Shown in pieces: positions 38,139 through 48,000 of a stretch of DNA of 64,000 nt. The stretch is from Gammaproteobacteria bacterium. Its GTDB lineage: Bacteria; Pseudomonadota; Gammaproteobacteria; GRL18. The stretch is taken from contig JALWRI010000113.1 of assembly GCA_026994225.1 (NCBI GenBank), forward strand, positions 56,147-120,146, read 5' to 3'. A program made the translations under genes and the position numbers. The notes below the pieces were generated by a model. That model had not been told where the DNA came from, made no database searches, and saw nothing but the letters and a program-made list of their open reading frames with translations. Within the stretch, counting starts at the first letter, position 1. Every line of letters starts with the position of its first letter.

Positions 38139-39122
38139 ATGATGCGGCAACAGTGCCTAGAAAAATGGCTGACGGCAGTCTTCCCAAATACTCCTATTGA
38201 GTTAGAGCTGGCATCTGCTGATGCCAGTTTTCGCCAGTATTGGCGTTGTCATCTTGCAAGAGAGGATAAAACCTTTATTGTTATGGATGCACCGCCTGAT
38301 AAAGAAGATAGCCATGATTTTGTACGCATTGCAAAATGGTTATATCAGCATCATATTCGAGTACCAGAAATCATAGCAGAAAATATACAAGAAGGTTTTT
38401 TAGTATTAACTGATTTAGGTACACAACATTATTTATCCGTTTTATCTACAGAAAATGCAGATAAATTATATAAACAGGCCATGGCAGCATTAATTGCAAT
38501 GCAGCGTTGTTATAAAAAAGATCCGCTCCCACTAGCAAAATATGATCAAACACGATTATTAAATGAATTGCATTTATTTCCTCAATGGTATTTAAATTGT
38601 CATCTAGGTTATGTTTTAAATAAAACAGAGCAGCTTGCATTACAACAGTGTTTTGATTTTTTAATCAATAATATCCTACAGCAAACTACGGGATTTGTGC
38701 ATAGGGATTATCATTCTCGTAATTTAATGTATGGAATAAAAGGACAATTAGGGATTATTGATTTTCAAGATGCAGTGGAAGGGGCATATAGTTATGACCT
38801 AGTCTCATTGCTAAGAGATTGCTATATTGTTTGGCCAGAGGAACAAGTTACACAATGGGCATTATATTATCAACAGTGCTTGTATGATGCAGGGTTAATG
38901 AGTCAATTATCCGAACAACAATTTTTGCGTGATTTCGATTTAATGGGGTTACAACGGCATTTAAAAGTGTTAGGTATTTTTGCACGTTTATATCACCGTG
39001 ATGGGAAGGTTGGTTATTTAAAAGATTTACCCACTACGTGGGAATACGCATTGAAGGTAAGTAAATGCTATCCTGAATTAGATTTTTTGCAACAATTATT
39101 ATTATCAGCGCAGGCTAAGTAG
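38139..39122 (+). CDS. amgK: Cell-wall sugar anomeric kinase AmgK (APH family)
   Basis: 327 residues from ATG 38139; an upstream in-frame GTG would overlap the DUF302 gene. Aminoglycoside-phosphotransferase fold: the N-terminal SADASFRQYWR, VMDAPPDKED and the catalytic FVHRDYHSRNLM with IIDFQDAVEG. In Pseudomonas putida AmgK phosphorylates MurNAc/GlcNAc at C1, and MurU then makes UDP-MurNAc, recycling peptidoglycan and bypassing MurA. The murU gene overlaps its stop by one base, which supports this assignment. Confidence 0.9.
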   Translation: MMRQQCLEKWLTAVFPNTPIELELASADASFRQYWRCHLAREDKTFIVMDAPPDKEDSHDFVRIAKWLYQHHIRVPEIIAENIQEGFLVLTDLGTQHYLSVLSTENADKLYKQAMAALIAMQRCYKKDPLPLAKYDQTRLLNELHLFPQWYLNCHLGYVLNKTEQLALQQCFDFLINNILQQTTGFVHRDYHSRNLMYGIKGQLGIIDFQDAVEGAYSYDLVSLLRDCYIVWPEEQVTQWALYYQQCLYDAGLMSQLSEQQFLRDFDLMGLQRHLKVLGIFARLYHRDGKVGYLKDLPTTWEYALKVSKCYPELDFLQQLLLSAQAK

Positions 39123-39817
39123 TGATTGTTGATACGGCAATGATTTTAGCAGCAGGACGAGGGGAACGAATGCGACCTTTGACGGATAGTTGTCCTAAAC
39201 CATTATTATCTGTAGGAGGGCATTCTTTAATTAGTTATCATATAAAAAATCTGGCTAAAGTCGGGATTAAAAACATCATCATTAATCATGCCTGGTTAGG
39301 GGAAAAAATTCAACAACATGTCGGTAATGGACAACAATATGGGGTCGATATTTATTATTCAGCTGAACCTGCAAAAGGATTGGAAACGGCTGGAGGTATT
39401 ATGCAGGCATTACCCTTGCTGGGTTCAAAACCCTTTATAGTGGTAAATGGAGATATTTGGACAGATTATCCTTTTAATTCATTAATGAGATTATCATTAC
39501 AAGATAATTTAGGCTATATTGTATTAGTAGATAATCCTGCACATCATCCACAGGGAGATTTTGGCTTAACAGCACAACAGGTTATTGTGCCACAAAAAAC
39601 AGCTTTTACCTTTAGTGGTATTGCCCTCTATACCCAAGAATTTTTTGTCCACTATGGTAAAGAGGAAACAGAAGATAAAATAGCACTTGCACCATTATTA
39701 AGAAAAGCGATTGCTAATAAGCGTTTAGGAGGTGAGTATTATGCAGGTCAATGGTACGATATTGGTGCACCTGAGCGATTAAGATATTTGGATCAGCAAT
39801 TATTGTCAGGTCTATAA
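39122..39817 (+). CDS. murU: N-acetylmuramate 1-phosphate uridylyltransferase MurU
   Basis: 231 residues. Nucleotidyltransferase signature MILAAGRGERMRPLTDSCPK, then KPLLSVGG, VNGDIWTDYP and the C-terminal WYDIGAPERL. With AmgK it makes UDP-MurNAc in the peptidoglycan recycling bypass. GTG start at 39122 overlaps the amgK stop by one base; an ATG six codons later is possible. The GCS2-type ligase gene begins seven bases after its stop. Confidence 0.9.
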   Translation: MIVDTAMILAAGRGERMRPLTDSCPKPLLSVGGHSLISYHIKNLAKVGIKNIIINHAWLGEKIQQHVGNGQQYGVDIYYSAEPAKGLETAGGIMQALPLLGSKPFIVVNGDIWTDYPFNSLMRLSLQDNLGYIVLVDNPAHHPQGDFGLTAQQVIVPQKTAFTFSGIALYTQEFFVHYGKEETEDKIALAPLLRKAIANKRLGGEYYAGQWYDIGAPERLRYLDQQLLSGL

Positions 39818-39824
39818 TAAAATT

Positions 39825-41267
39825 ATGGGACAAGAAATTACGCATACGTATTTTAGTAAACGAGATTTTTTGCGTTATCAGCAACGTTTAGAGGACGAAA
39901 CGACCCATTTAATTCAATCTCTAGCAAAACAACAACAGCTTGCCAATACAAACACTAATGCTTTAATGATAGGGGCAGAATTAGAAGTTTGTTTATTAGA
40001 TCAAAATGCCTTGCCCTTATGTGATAATGTAGCATTTTTAGAGGCTTTAAAGAGTCCTTTAGCAGAATTAGAATTAGCACAATTTAATTTAGAATTAAAT
40101 ACGACACCGCAATATTTAAAAGGCGGTGCATTTAGTGCCTATTATTATGAGTTACAGCAGTTATGGCAGCAGGCACAAGTGGTAGCAAAGCAACGTCAAG
40201 CACAACTTGCAATGATAGGTATTTTACCAACATTGGAAGATAAACATTTAAGTATTAATAATATGTCTGCACGTACTCGTTATCGGGTACTTAATCAGGA
40301 AGTGTTACATTTACGTCAAGGTAAGCCAATATACTTAAATATCGAAGGTAGAGAAAATTTATCTGTAGTACATAAAGATGTGATGTTAGAAGCTGCCACC
40401 ACCTCTTTACAAATACATTTACAAGTGCCGTTATCTCATGCCGTAGCGTACTATAATGCAGCGATTGCACTGTCTGCACCGATGTTGGCATTAACGGCAA
40501 ATTCTCCCTATTTATTTGGGCGAGCATTGTGGGAAGAAACCCGTATTCCTTTATTTGAGCAAGCAGTATCTTTAGGTAGTCAGGATGCGATATTTGGCCC
40601 AATAAAACGAGTAACCTTGGGAGAAAGTTATTTACATCATTCGGTAACTGAATGTTTTATTGAAAATCAGGCACATTATCCGGTGTTATTACCAGAGCAT
40701 TTTTCTGAGGAAGTAGCAGAATTATCTCATTTACAATTACATAATGGAACAATTTGGCGTTGGAATAGACCTTTAGTCAGTAGAGATGAGCAAGGATTTT
40801 ATCATATTCGATTGGAACATAGAGTTGTACCAGCAGGACCTAGTCTAGTAGATATTATTGCCAATAGTGTCTTTTTTTATGGCGTGCTAGAGGCATTAGT
40901 ACAACAAAAGAGTGTGATAGCACAACAGTTACCATTTTATGCAGCAAAAAATAACTTTTATCTAGCAGCAAAAAAAGGGTTAAAAAGTCGTTTATTGTGG
41001 TTAGATGGTAAGGAAATAGCAAGTCGGGTGTTATTAAAGCAATTAGTTTTTATGGCGAGGGAAGGCTTACAATACTTACACATTGATGATGCAGATATTG
41101 ATAAATATTTAGATATTATTACATCCCGTATTGAAACAGGACAAACAGGTAGTGTTTGGCAACGAAAATATATAAAAAAATACGGTCATAATATGCAGGA
41201 TATGTTGCAAAGTTATTTACGGCATCAAGAAGGGGGGTTAGCGGTACATGAATGGCCTATTGAGTAA
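39825..41267 (+). CDS. Glutamate-cysteine ligase-like carboxylate-amine ligase (GCS2 family)
   Basis: 480 residues. The GCS2/glutamine-synthetase-like fold is indicated by IGAELEVCLLD, QFNLELNTTP, LTANSPYLFGR and RLEHRVVPAGPSLVD, with acidic metal ligands in the first two. Enzymes of this family join glutamate to an amine such as cysteine with ATP. It could make gamma-glutamylcysteine or another gamma-glutamyl amide; sequence alone does not decide. It is co-directional with a zinc-dependent deacylase/peptidase gene 39 bases downstream, and murU is seven bases upstream. Confidence 0.75.
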   Translation: MGQEITHTYFSKRDFLRYQQRLEDETTHLIQSLAKQQQLANTNTNALMIGAELEVCLLDQNALPLCDNVAFLEALKSPLAELELAQFNLELNTTPQYLKGGAFSAYYYELQQLWQQAQVVAKQRQAQLAMIGILPTLEDKHLSINNMSARTRYRVLNQEVLHLRQGKPIYLNIEGRENLSVVHKDVMLEAATTSLQIHLQVPLSHAVAYYNAAIALSAPMLALTANSPYLFGRALWEETRIPLFEQAVSLGSQDAIFGPIKRVTLGESYLHHSVTECFIENQAHYPVLLPEHFSEEVAELSHLQLHNGTIWRWNRPLVSRDEQGFYHIRLEHRVVPAGPSLVDIIANSVFFYGVLEALVQQKSVIAQQLPFYAAKNNFYLAAKKGLKSRLLWLDGKEIASRVLLKQLVFMAREGLQYLHIDDADIDKYLDIITSRIETGQTGSVWQRKYIKKYGHNMQDMLQSYLRHQEGGLAVHEWPIE

Positions 41268-41306
41268 CAATCATCCCCTTTTTGTTAAATATGTAGGTGC
41301 ATACCA

Positions 41307-42290
41307 ATGTTAAAAATACTCGATCATATTCCTGATAAGTTATTGGCAACGCCGGCAAAACAGTTAGGTAAGGTATTAAATGCGCCCACTCTTATACATT
41401 TAACAGGAAAACATCACGCTCCTATTTTTATATCTGTTTTATTACACGGTAATGAAACCACTGGTTGGGATGCTGTTCGGCAGTATTTACATCAACATCA
41501 AGGGCAGTTACCACGCTCTTTATCTTTATTCATTGGTAATGTGCTTGCAGCAGAACAAGGTAAACGGCATTTGCCGGATCAAGTTGATTTTAATCGAATT
41601 TGGAAAAATACGGATACCGCTGAAGAAAAGATGATCCAACAGATTTTGGCACAAATGCAGAGTAAAAAAGTATTTGCCAGTGTCGATATTCATAATAATA
41701 CCGGAATGAACCCCCATTATGCCTGTGTCAATAAATTAGAAGCAGATTTTTTATTTTTAGCAAGTCTGTTTAGTCATAAGGTGGTCTACTTTTTACGTCC
41801 CAATACCGTGCAATCTATGGCTTTTTCTTCACTGTGTCCGGCTGTAACAGTAGAATGTGGGGTTGCAGGGAATATGGATGGTATTCAACATGTCCGTTAT
41901 TTTATTGAAAAAGTGATGGCATTAACACACTTTGATCATCCTCCAGCATATTTGTCGGTGTATCATACGATTGCTACGATAAAAGTGCCGCCAGAATTTG
42001 ATTTTGTTTTTAATTCAGAATGTGATGCCAAGTTATGTTTTAGAGAAGATATTGATACGTTAAATTTTTGTGATTTGCCAGTTAATACGCCCATTGCATA
42101 TTTACCTATTGATCCATCTGCTTATTTATACGCTTTTAATGAACAAGGTGAAGAAGTAAGGGAACAATTTTTACACTATTTGAATGGTTCTTTATGTACT
42201 AAAGTGCCAGTGATGCCTGCTATGTTAACATGTAATAAAGAAATTGTCCGGCAGGATTGTTTATGTTATTTCATGGAACGAGTTATATAG
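41307..42290 (+). CDS. M14-like zinc deacylase (AstE/aspartoacylase family)
   Basis: 327 residues, cytoplasmic. Zinc motif HGNETTG (His47, Glu50), substrate-site HNNTGMNPHYA after SVDIHNN, and catalytic Glu region TVECGVAGN all fit the succinylglutamate desuccinylase/aspartoacylase branch of M14. Members cleave N-acyl or amide bonds of acidic amino acids. Its position directly after a GCS2-type ligase suggests the pair makes and breaks the same kind of bond. No arginine-degradation (ast) genes are present, so AstE itself is unlikely. Confidence 0.8.
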   Translation: MLKILDHIPDKLLATPAKQLGKVLNAPTLIHLTGKHHAPIFISVLLHGNETTGWDAVRQYLHQHQGQLPRSLSLFIGNVLAAEQGKRHLPDQVDFNRIWKNTDTAEEKMIQQILAQMQSKKVFASVDIHNNTGMNPHYACVNKLEADFLFLASLFSHKVVYFLRPNTVQSMAFSSLCPAVTVECGVAGNMDGIQHVRYFIEKVMALTHFDHPPAYLSVYHTIATIKVPPEFDFVFNSECDAKLCFREDIDTLNFCDLPVNTPIAYLPIDPSAYLYAFNEQGEEVREQFLHYLNGSLCTKVPVMPAMLTCNKEIVRQDCLCYFMERVI

Positions 42291-42321
42291 TAGTGCGTAA
42301 AAGCATACATAACGAGGTATA

Positions 42322-43320
42322 ATGGCTAAAAAAATTCTTATTGTCGATGATGAAGTCAGTAATATTAAATTGTTAAAACAAATATTACAGCAAGAGTATC
42401 AGATTATTGTGGCTAAAAGTGGTTCAAAGGCTTTGGAATTAGCAAGGCAAAATCCCCCTGACTTAATTTTACTTGATATCCAGATGCCAGAGATGGATGG
42501 CTATCATGTCTGTCAACGCTTAAAAGCAGATAGCGATACACAAGCCATACCCGTTATTTTTGTTACTACAAGGAGTGAATTAGAAGATGAGTGCAAAGGT
42601 TTTGATGTAGGGGGAGTTGATTATATTACTAAACCTATCTCTCCCCCTATTGCATTACGGCGAGTACGTAATCATATTACCATGATGGAGATGGAACAAA
42701 AGAGAAGTATAGCAAATGAACGTAACCGTATTATGCGAGATATGCATGATGGGATTGGAGGACAATTAATTTCTGCATTGGCAATGGCAAGTAATGAAGA
42801 TTATTCTCGTAAGGATATTGAAACTACCTTGCATCATGCCTTGACAGATTTACGCTTGATTATTGATTCGATGGATTCAACATGTGAAGATATTGACAGT
42901 GTATTAGCGGTATTTCGTTCACGTATTGAGCAACAATTAGCCATTCATCAGATCACTAGCCATTGGCAAGTAGGAGATATAGAACAAGAAGTTTTATTAA
43001 ATGCAGATAAACGCTTACAATTAGTGCGTATCTTACAAGAAATTGTGAATAATATTATCAAGCACAGTGGTACATCAGAAATGTATGTACAGACCAATAT
43101 GCTAACGTTACATACAAAAGGAGCTGAAAATCAGGGAATGTGTATTAAAATCACTGATAAGGGTAGGGGATTTAATATAGAAAATCATCAACGAGGGCGT
43201 GGAATAGGTAATATGCAACAGCGTGCAAAAAAATTAGGGGCAGAGCTAACAATAACATCTAACGATAAAGGAACACAAATTACTATTATTATTCCTTTAT
43301 CAGAGACTGAGGTACTTTAG
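42322..43320 (+). CDS. Soluble receiver-histidine kinase (HisKA_3 type)
   Basis: 332 residues, no membrane segment. A receiver (1-118; IVDDE, acceptor Asp52 in LILLDIQMPEMDG, Lys104) is followed by a HisKA_3 dimerisation domain (about 132-200; ERNRIMRDMHDGIGGQL, His142) and a HATPase (about 232-328; EIVNNIIKHSG, DKGRGF, GRGIGNMQQRAKKLG). The order receiver then NarX/DegS-like kinase means its kinase activity may be controlled by phosphorylation from another kinase. A NarL-family regulator gene follows 20 bases later and is the probable partner. Confidence 0.88.
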   Translation: MAKKILIVDDEVSNIKLLKQILQQEYQIIVAKSGSKALELARQNPPDLILLDIQMPEMDGYHVCQRLKADSDTQAIPVIFVTTRSELEDECKGFDVGGVDYITKPISPPIALRRVRNHITMMEMEQKRSIANERNRIMRDMHDGIGGQLISALAMASNEDYSRKDIETTLHHALTDLRLIIDSMDSTCEDIDSVLAVFRSRIEQQLAIHQITSHWQVGDIEQEVLLNADKRLQLVRILQEIVNNIIKHSGTSEMYVQTNMLTLHTKGAENQGMCIKITDKGRGFNIENHQRGRGIGNMQQRAKKLGAELTITSNDKGTQITIIIPLSETEVL

Positions 43321-43340
43321 CTTGCAAAAATACACTTTTT

Positions 43341-44051
43341 ATGTATGGGGTATGTAGAATTAAAGTGGGTGAGAATATTAATAATACTATTTATACAGTT
43401 TTTTTAGTAGAGGATGATGAGCCGACTAGAATAAGATTAGTCAAAGCGGTAGAAAATCATCCTCAATTACAAGTATTAGGGCATACGGGAAATGTACAAG
43501 ATACGCTAACCTTTTTTACACAGCATCATTATCCAGATATTTTTTTGACTGATTTGGGGTTGCCTGATGGGACAGGTATAGACTTAATTAAGTCAGTACA
43601 AAAAGCAGCGGCTGAAATAGAAATTATGGTAATTACTGTCTTTGCAGATGAGGAAAATGTGATTGCAGCTATTGAAGCAGGAGCCAGTGGGTATTTATTA
43701 AAAGATGCGAGTGTGGAAAATGTAGGACATTCAATTATGCAGTTAAAAGCAGGTTATTCACCATTAAGCCCTGCTATTGCCCGGCATGTTTTAAGGCGTT
43801 TTATGACACCAGATAATGTATCTAAGGAAGTGTCAAATCAACAAGTAGATATACCGCAATTAACTGCACGAGAAAAACAAGTTTTAAAGTGTATTGCTAA
43901 GGGTTTTTCATACAAGGAAACGGCAGCCTTACTGGAAAACTCTGTACATACAGTGACCTCGCATATCAAGAAAATTTACAAAAAGTTATCAGTAAAATCT
44001 CGTAGCGAGGCAGTATTTGAAGCAATTCAATTAGGTATTATTGATATGTGA
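43341..44051 (+). CDS. NarL/FixJ-family response regulator
   Basis: 236 residues. Receiver (about 17-135; LVEDDEP, acceptor Asp71 in FLTDLGLPDG, Lys about 117 in LLKDAS) and a LuxR-type helix-turn-helix at the C-terminus (about 170-230; LTAREKQVLKCIAKGFSYKE, VKSRSEAVFEA). It probably receives phosphate from the preceding receiver-kinase and activates unknown promoters. The start at 43341 is the first ATG, but no clear ribosome site is seen and a GTG eight codons later is possible. Converges on the rhodanese gene with eight bases between stops. Confidence 0.9.
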   Translation: MYGVCRIKVGENINNTIYTVFLVEDDEPTRIRLVKAVENHPQLQVLGHTGNVQDTLTFFTQHHYPDIFLTDLGLPDGTGIDLIKSVQKAAAEIEIMVITVFADEENVIAAIEAGASGYLLKDASVENVGHSIMQLKAGYSPLSPAIARHVLRRFMTPDNVSKEVSNQQVDIPQLTAREKQVLKCIAKGFSYKETAALLENSVHTVTSHIKKIYKKLSVKSRSEAVFEAIQLGIIDM

Positions 44052-44059
44052 AGAGACGT

Positions 44060-44896
44060 CTATTCTCTTGCAGAGAAACGCATTCTATCTTCTGTTGATT
44101 CATCTATTTTAGCATGGATTAAATTTTCATAATAAATATCCGCACCCCCTTTCATAAAATAATAATTTTTTACATTATGTTTTTCTAACAAATACTGTAA
44201 CCAGCGTACTTGTTTTCCAGTGGCATCATAAATTAATAAGGTTTTATTTTTCTTGTTAATACGTGCTAAATATCTACGCATTTTAACCGTATTATCCATT
44301 TCAATATGTTTTTCATTAAAGATAAAAATACCTAAACCTTTACGTTGTCGTTTATCTCGAACATCCAAAATAGTGCTGTTATCCTCCAAAGCTTTATTAT
44401 TAAATTCTTCAATGGTTAACATGTGTGCATTCAGATCTTTTGTGGATAATAATTTTTTCGGATTTTTTAATGTTTCTCCCAATAAAAGTGCTTCATCAGG
44501 ATAGGCTTTTGACCAGTCAAAGATACCGGCATCAAAGGCATAACAATCATCAATTTGAGCACGTATTGTTTTCATTACGGCTTTATAGGATTTCATGCAA
44601 GTATGTCCATTACAATAAAAAACCAGTTTTTTATCACTTTGAGCGCGAATTTCCTTTACTTTAGGAATGAAGGATTTATTAGAAATTGGATTATGAATAG
44701 CACCAGCTATATGTAACGTGTCATACTCGAAAGCAGAACGTACATCAATAATAATAACATCCTCTTTTTGTTGATGTAATTCTTCAAGCCCTATATATTT
44801 TACTTCAGGATATTTACTTCTTCCTGGAAAAGAGCCAGCAGCAAAACTGCTTTGTAAAATGAATAAACACAGCATAAGTGTGATAATACGATACAT
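44060..44896 (-). CDS. Periplasmic protein with two rhodanese domains, second one inactive
   Basis: 278 residues. Signal peptide 1-19 (ITLMLCLFILQSSFA/A). The first rhodanese domain (about 33-140) has IDVRSAFEYD and the active-site loop YCNGHTC, Cys95 and Cys100. The second (about 155-265) has ILDVRDKRQ but its loop reads IYDATGKQ, without cysteine. The active domain could carry sulfane sulfur or sense redox in the periplasm; the second may bind a partner. Fits an organism with sulfur metabolism, though the link is inference. Confidence 0.85.
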   Translation of the reverse strand: MYRIITLMLCLFILQSSFAAGSFPGRSKYPEVKYIGLEELHQQKEDVIIIDVRSAFEYDTLHIAGAIHNPISNKSFIPKVKEIRAQSDKKLVFYCNGHTCMKSYKAVMKTIRAQIDDCYAFDAGIFDWSKAYPDEALLLGETLKNPKKLLSTKDLNAHMLTIEEFNNKALEDNSTILDVRDKRQRKGLGIFIFNEKHIEMDNTVKMRRYLARINKKNKTLLIYDATGKQVRWLQYLLEKHNVKNYYFMKGGADIYYENLIHAKIDESTEDRMRFSARE

Positions 44897-45035
44897 AGAT
44901 TTCCCCTAATGTTCAGTATGTAATGATATTAAATATACAACATCATTGCTTGCAAATACATAGTTCTAGTATAGCGGATAGGAATAAAATATATATCCCC
45001 TAAATAAGGGATTACATTTTTTAATTCTTTCCCCG

Positions 45036-48000
45036 TTAAAACTGGCTTGTTGTATTTAACCATCTTATAGCATCATCCATGTCATAATTATCAATATATT
45101 TATCTAATATATAAAAATCTTTTTCTGTGAGATATGGTTTTAGTTTTTCTAATGTACAGGAAATTTTATTTGGATCAGATTGTTGTAAACAGGTGATAAG
45201 TTGCTGTACCAAGATAAGTTTATCTTGCTTTTTAACAGGCTGTTTTTGTGGTACAGAAGTGCTGGCAGGGGGTGAGGAGATATTTTCTTGAATATAATGG
45301 ACACTAAGTTGTAGTGCCTGAGAAAATGCAGAAAATAAAGGTTTTAAGGTATGGTAATGTTGCTGCTTAATAGCAATATGTAAACGCTGGGCAGTCTGTT
45401 CTACATGGGGCATACATAAATTACCGGCTAAACCTTTAATTCGATGTGTAAGTTCTAATACACGTTGATAATCTTTTGCTTGCAGGGCAATTTGAACAGC
45501 TTGATCATCATGGGCATGTTGTTGGCTAAAATCGTGTAGAACAGCAAAATATATCGCTTCATCTTTCCAATATTGTAAGCCTTTTTTACCTTGTATAAGG
45601 GACTCTTTATTAAAAGATGCAGAATGGGTAGTGCTGTCTGTGGTCTGTTTTGTGGTAGTGGGTAAGGGATCAATAACAGTAAGATGTTGCTGTAATTTAT
45701 CAAATAATAGCCCAAAATCTATCGGTTTAGTAACGATATCATCCATGCCTGCGTGTAAACATTCAGCCATATCTTCTTTTAAAACACTGGCAGTTAATGC
45801 AATAACAGGGATGTGTCGAGAGCTATTTTTTTCTTGTTCTCGAATAGAGCGAGTTGCTGTTAAACCATCCATAACCGGCATGTGAATATCCATTAATATT
45901 GCATCAAAATGTTGTTGTTGTAATAATTCTAGTGCTATTTTGCCATTTTCAGCTTGAGTGACTTTATATCCGGCAGCTTCTAAACGGATACAAGCAAGTA
46001 ATGCGTTAGTTTTGACATCATCAACAATTAATAAATGATAGCAAATGGTACTTTTAGGGGTAGGTGTAGAAGGTGAGGAAATGCTTGATTTGCTAGCCTG
46101 ACAGGCAGTTAATACCATCGGTAAATAAAAATGAACCTGAGTACCTTGATGGACAATACTTTCAATCCATATTTTACCCCCCATTTTAGTAATTAATTGT
46201 TTACTGATGGTCGTGCCTAATCCAGTACCTCCAAAATGGCGAGTAGTGGAATCATCTGATTGGGTAAACGCATCGAAAATAGTATCAAGTTTTTCACTAG
46301 GGATACCAATACCGGTATCATGGATTTGAATATAAGTAACGTGTTGTGCTGCTACTAAATGTGTATCATCGGATATAAATATATTGATCTCTCCTTGTTT
46401 TGTGAATTTAATTGCATTTCCCAGCAGATTGATAAATATTTGTCGAATCCTAACAGGATCACCCACTAAACAGGCTTTATTATGTAGCACTTCATCATGT
46501 AGTGTAATGGTGATATTTTTTTCTTGTGAAGCTAATTTTAATGTATTGAGTACACTGCTTAGTAATTCTTTGAGATTAAACTCTACTTTTTCCAGGGATA
46601 GTTTATTATTTTCCATCTTACTAATATCTAAAATATCATTGAGTAGATGTAATAAAGATCGTGCAGAGCTTTCTGCCGTAGTAATATAGCCTAAATAAGG
46701 TTCGGGCAAGGTATATTGCTCTAAGGTTAATTCTAAAAAACCAATTACAGCGTTCATGGGGGTTCTTAATTCATGGCTCATATTAGCTAAAAATACACTT
46801 TTTGAATGATTTGCTTTTTCGGCATGTTGTTTGGCAAGTAATAAATCAATAGTAGATTGTTGTAATAATTCTCCTTGTTTTTCGAGTAATTGTTTAGACT
46901 TTTTATTTTTAAAAAAGGCTAATAGTATGATTAAAACCAATAATAAGAATAAAACAAGGATTAAGATTAATAAATACAGCATATTTTTTTGATATACAAT
47001 TTCTTTATTTTGTTCTTTTAAAATATGTTGTTGTTGTTGGATTTGGCGTGTTTGATGGTGTAACGTCTTTTTTTGCTGCTTTAAATTCTGTTTTTGTGTT
47101 TCTATTAAGCGTTGTTGTTCTTGTAGTATTTGTTTACGCTTGAGTATTTCTTGCTGTTGTGAACTAACTTGCAAGTCAAAGGCTTTTTCTTGTTGATCAA
47201 TGATAAGTAATAAGGTGTTATATCGTTCAGTTTGTGTACGTATTTTATGTTGATACTTGCGAAAGGCTTGTCGTTGCTGATTAAGTTCATCTTGTTTTTG
47301 TTGCAGTGTAGTTTGCGCTTTATATAGATTTTGAGTCAGTTGTGTGATGGTTTTTTTAAGATCCTGAATGTTTTCTTTAAGGAGTTGATATTGCTTTTCA
47401 TTTTGAATAATTTGGTTTTGTAAATGATGCAAGTTTTGTTGTAAGCTTGTAACGTATTGTTGATTTTTTTGTAAATGAGTTTGAGAATCTTTATATAATT
47501 GTGCTATATCAATCTCAGATCCCCCTAATAAAATAATATTAGGGCTTATTGTAAGATGATGGTTGAGGATATTGGCTTTATTTATTCTGAATTTTAGGGT
47601 GTTATCCTTTTCATCATAGAAATCCAACATAATATCATGGGGATTATCTGCATGGTCTGTAATTAACAAAATGGGATGATTGTGAATTTTTTGATAAATG
47701 CTTTTTAAATGTTGTACATAATGGTTGGCAACAAAAAGGATTTGTATATCCTCGGGAAAAGATAAATCAGTAGAGTAGCTAAGGATTATCTTTTTGTTAT
47801 GTAAGGTAGCATTTTTGGTAATATATTGTAACGCATGGTAATGCTTTTTGTTAGTATCTATTAAATGAATTTTATAATAACGAAGGGTTTTATTATTAGT
47901 CCATGAAATGTTTTGAGCGAGTTGGTAAATATAGGTTGCTACAATATTATCTCGAATATTAGATACAGCATAATCAGGGGTAGAAAAAAGGAGGGTAACA

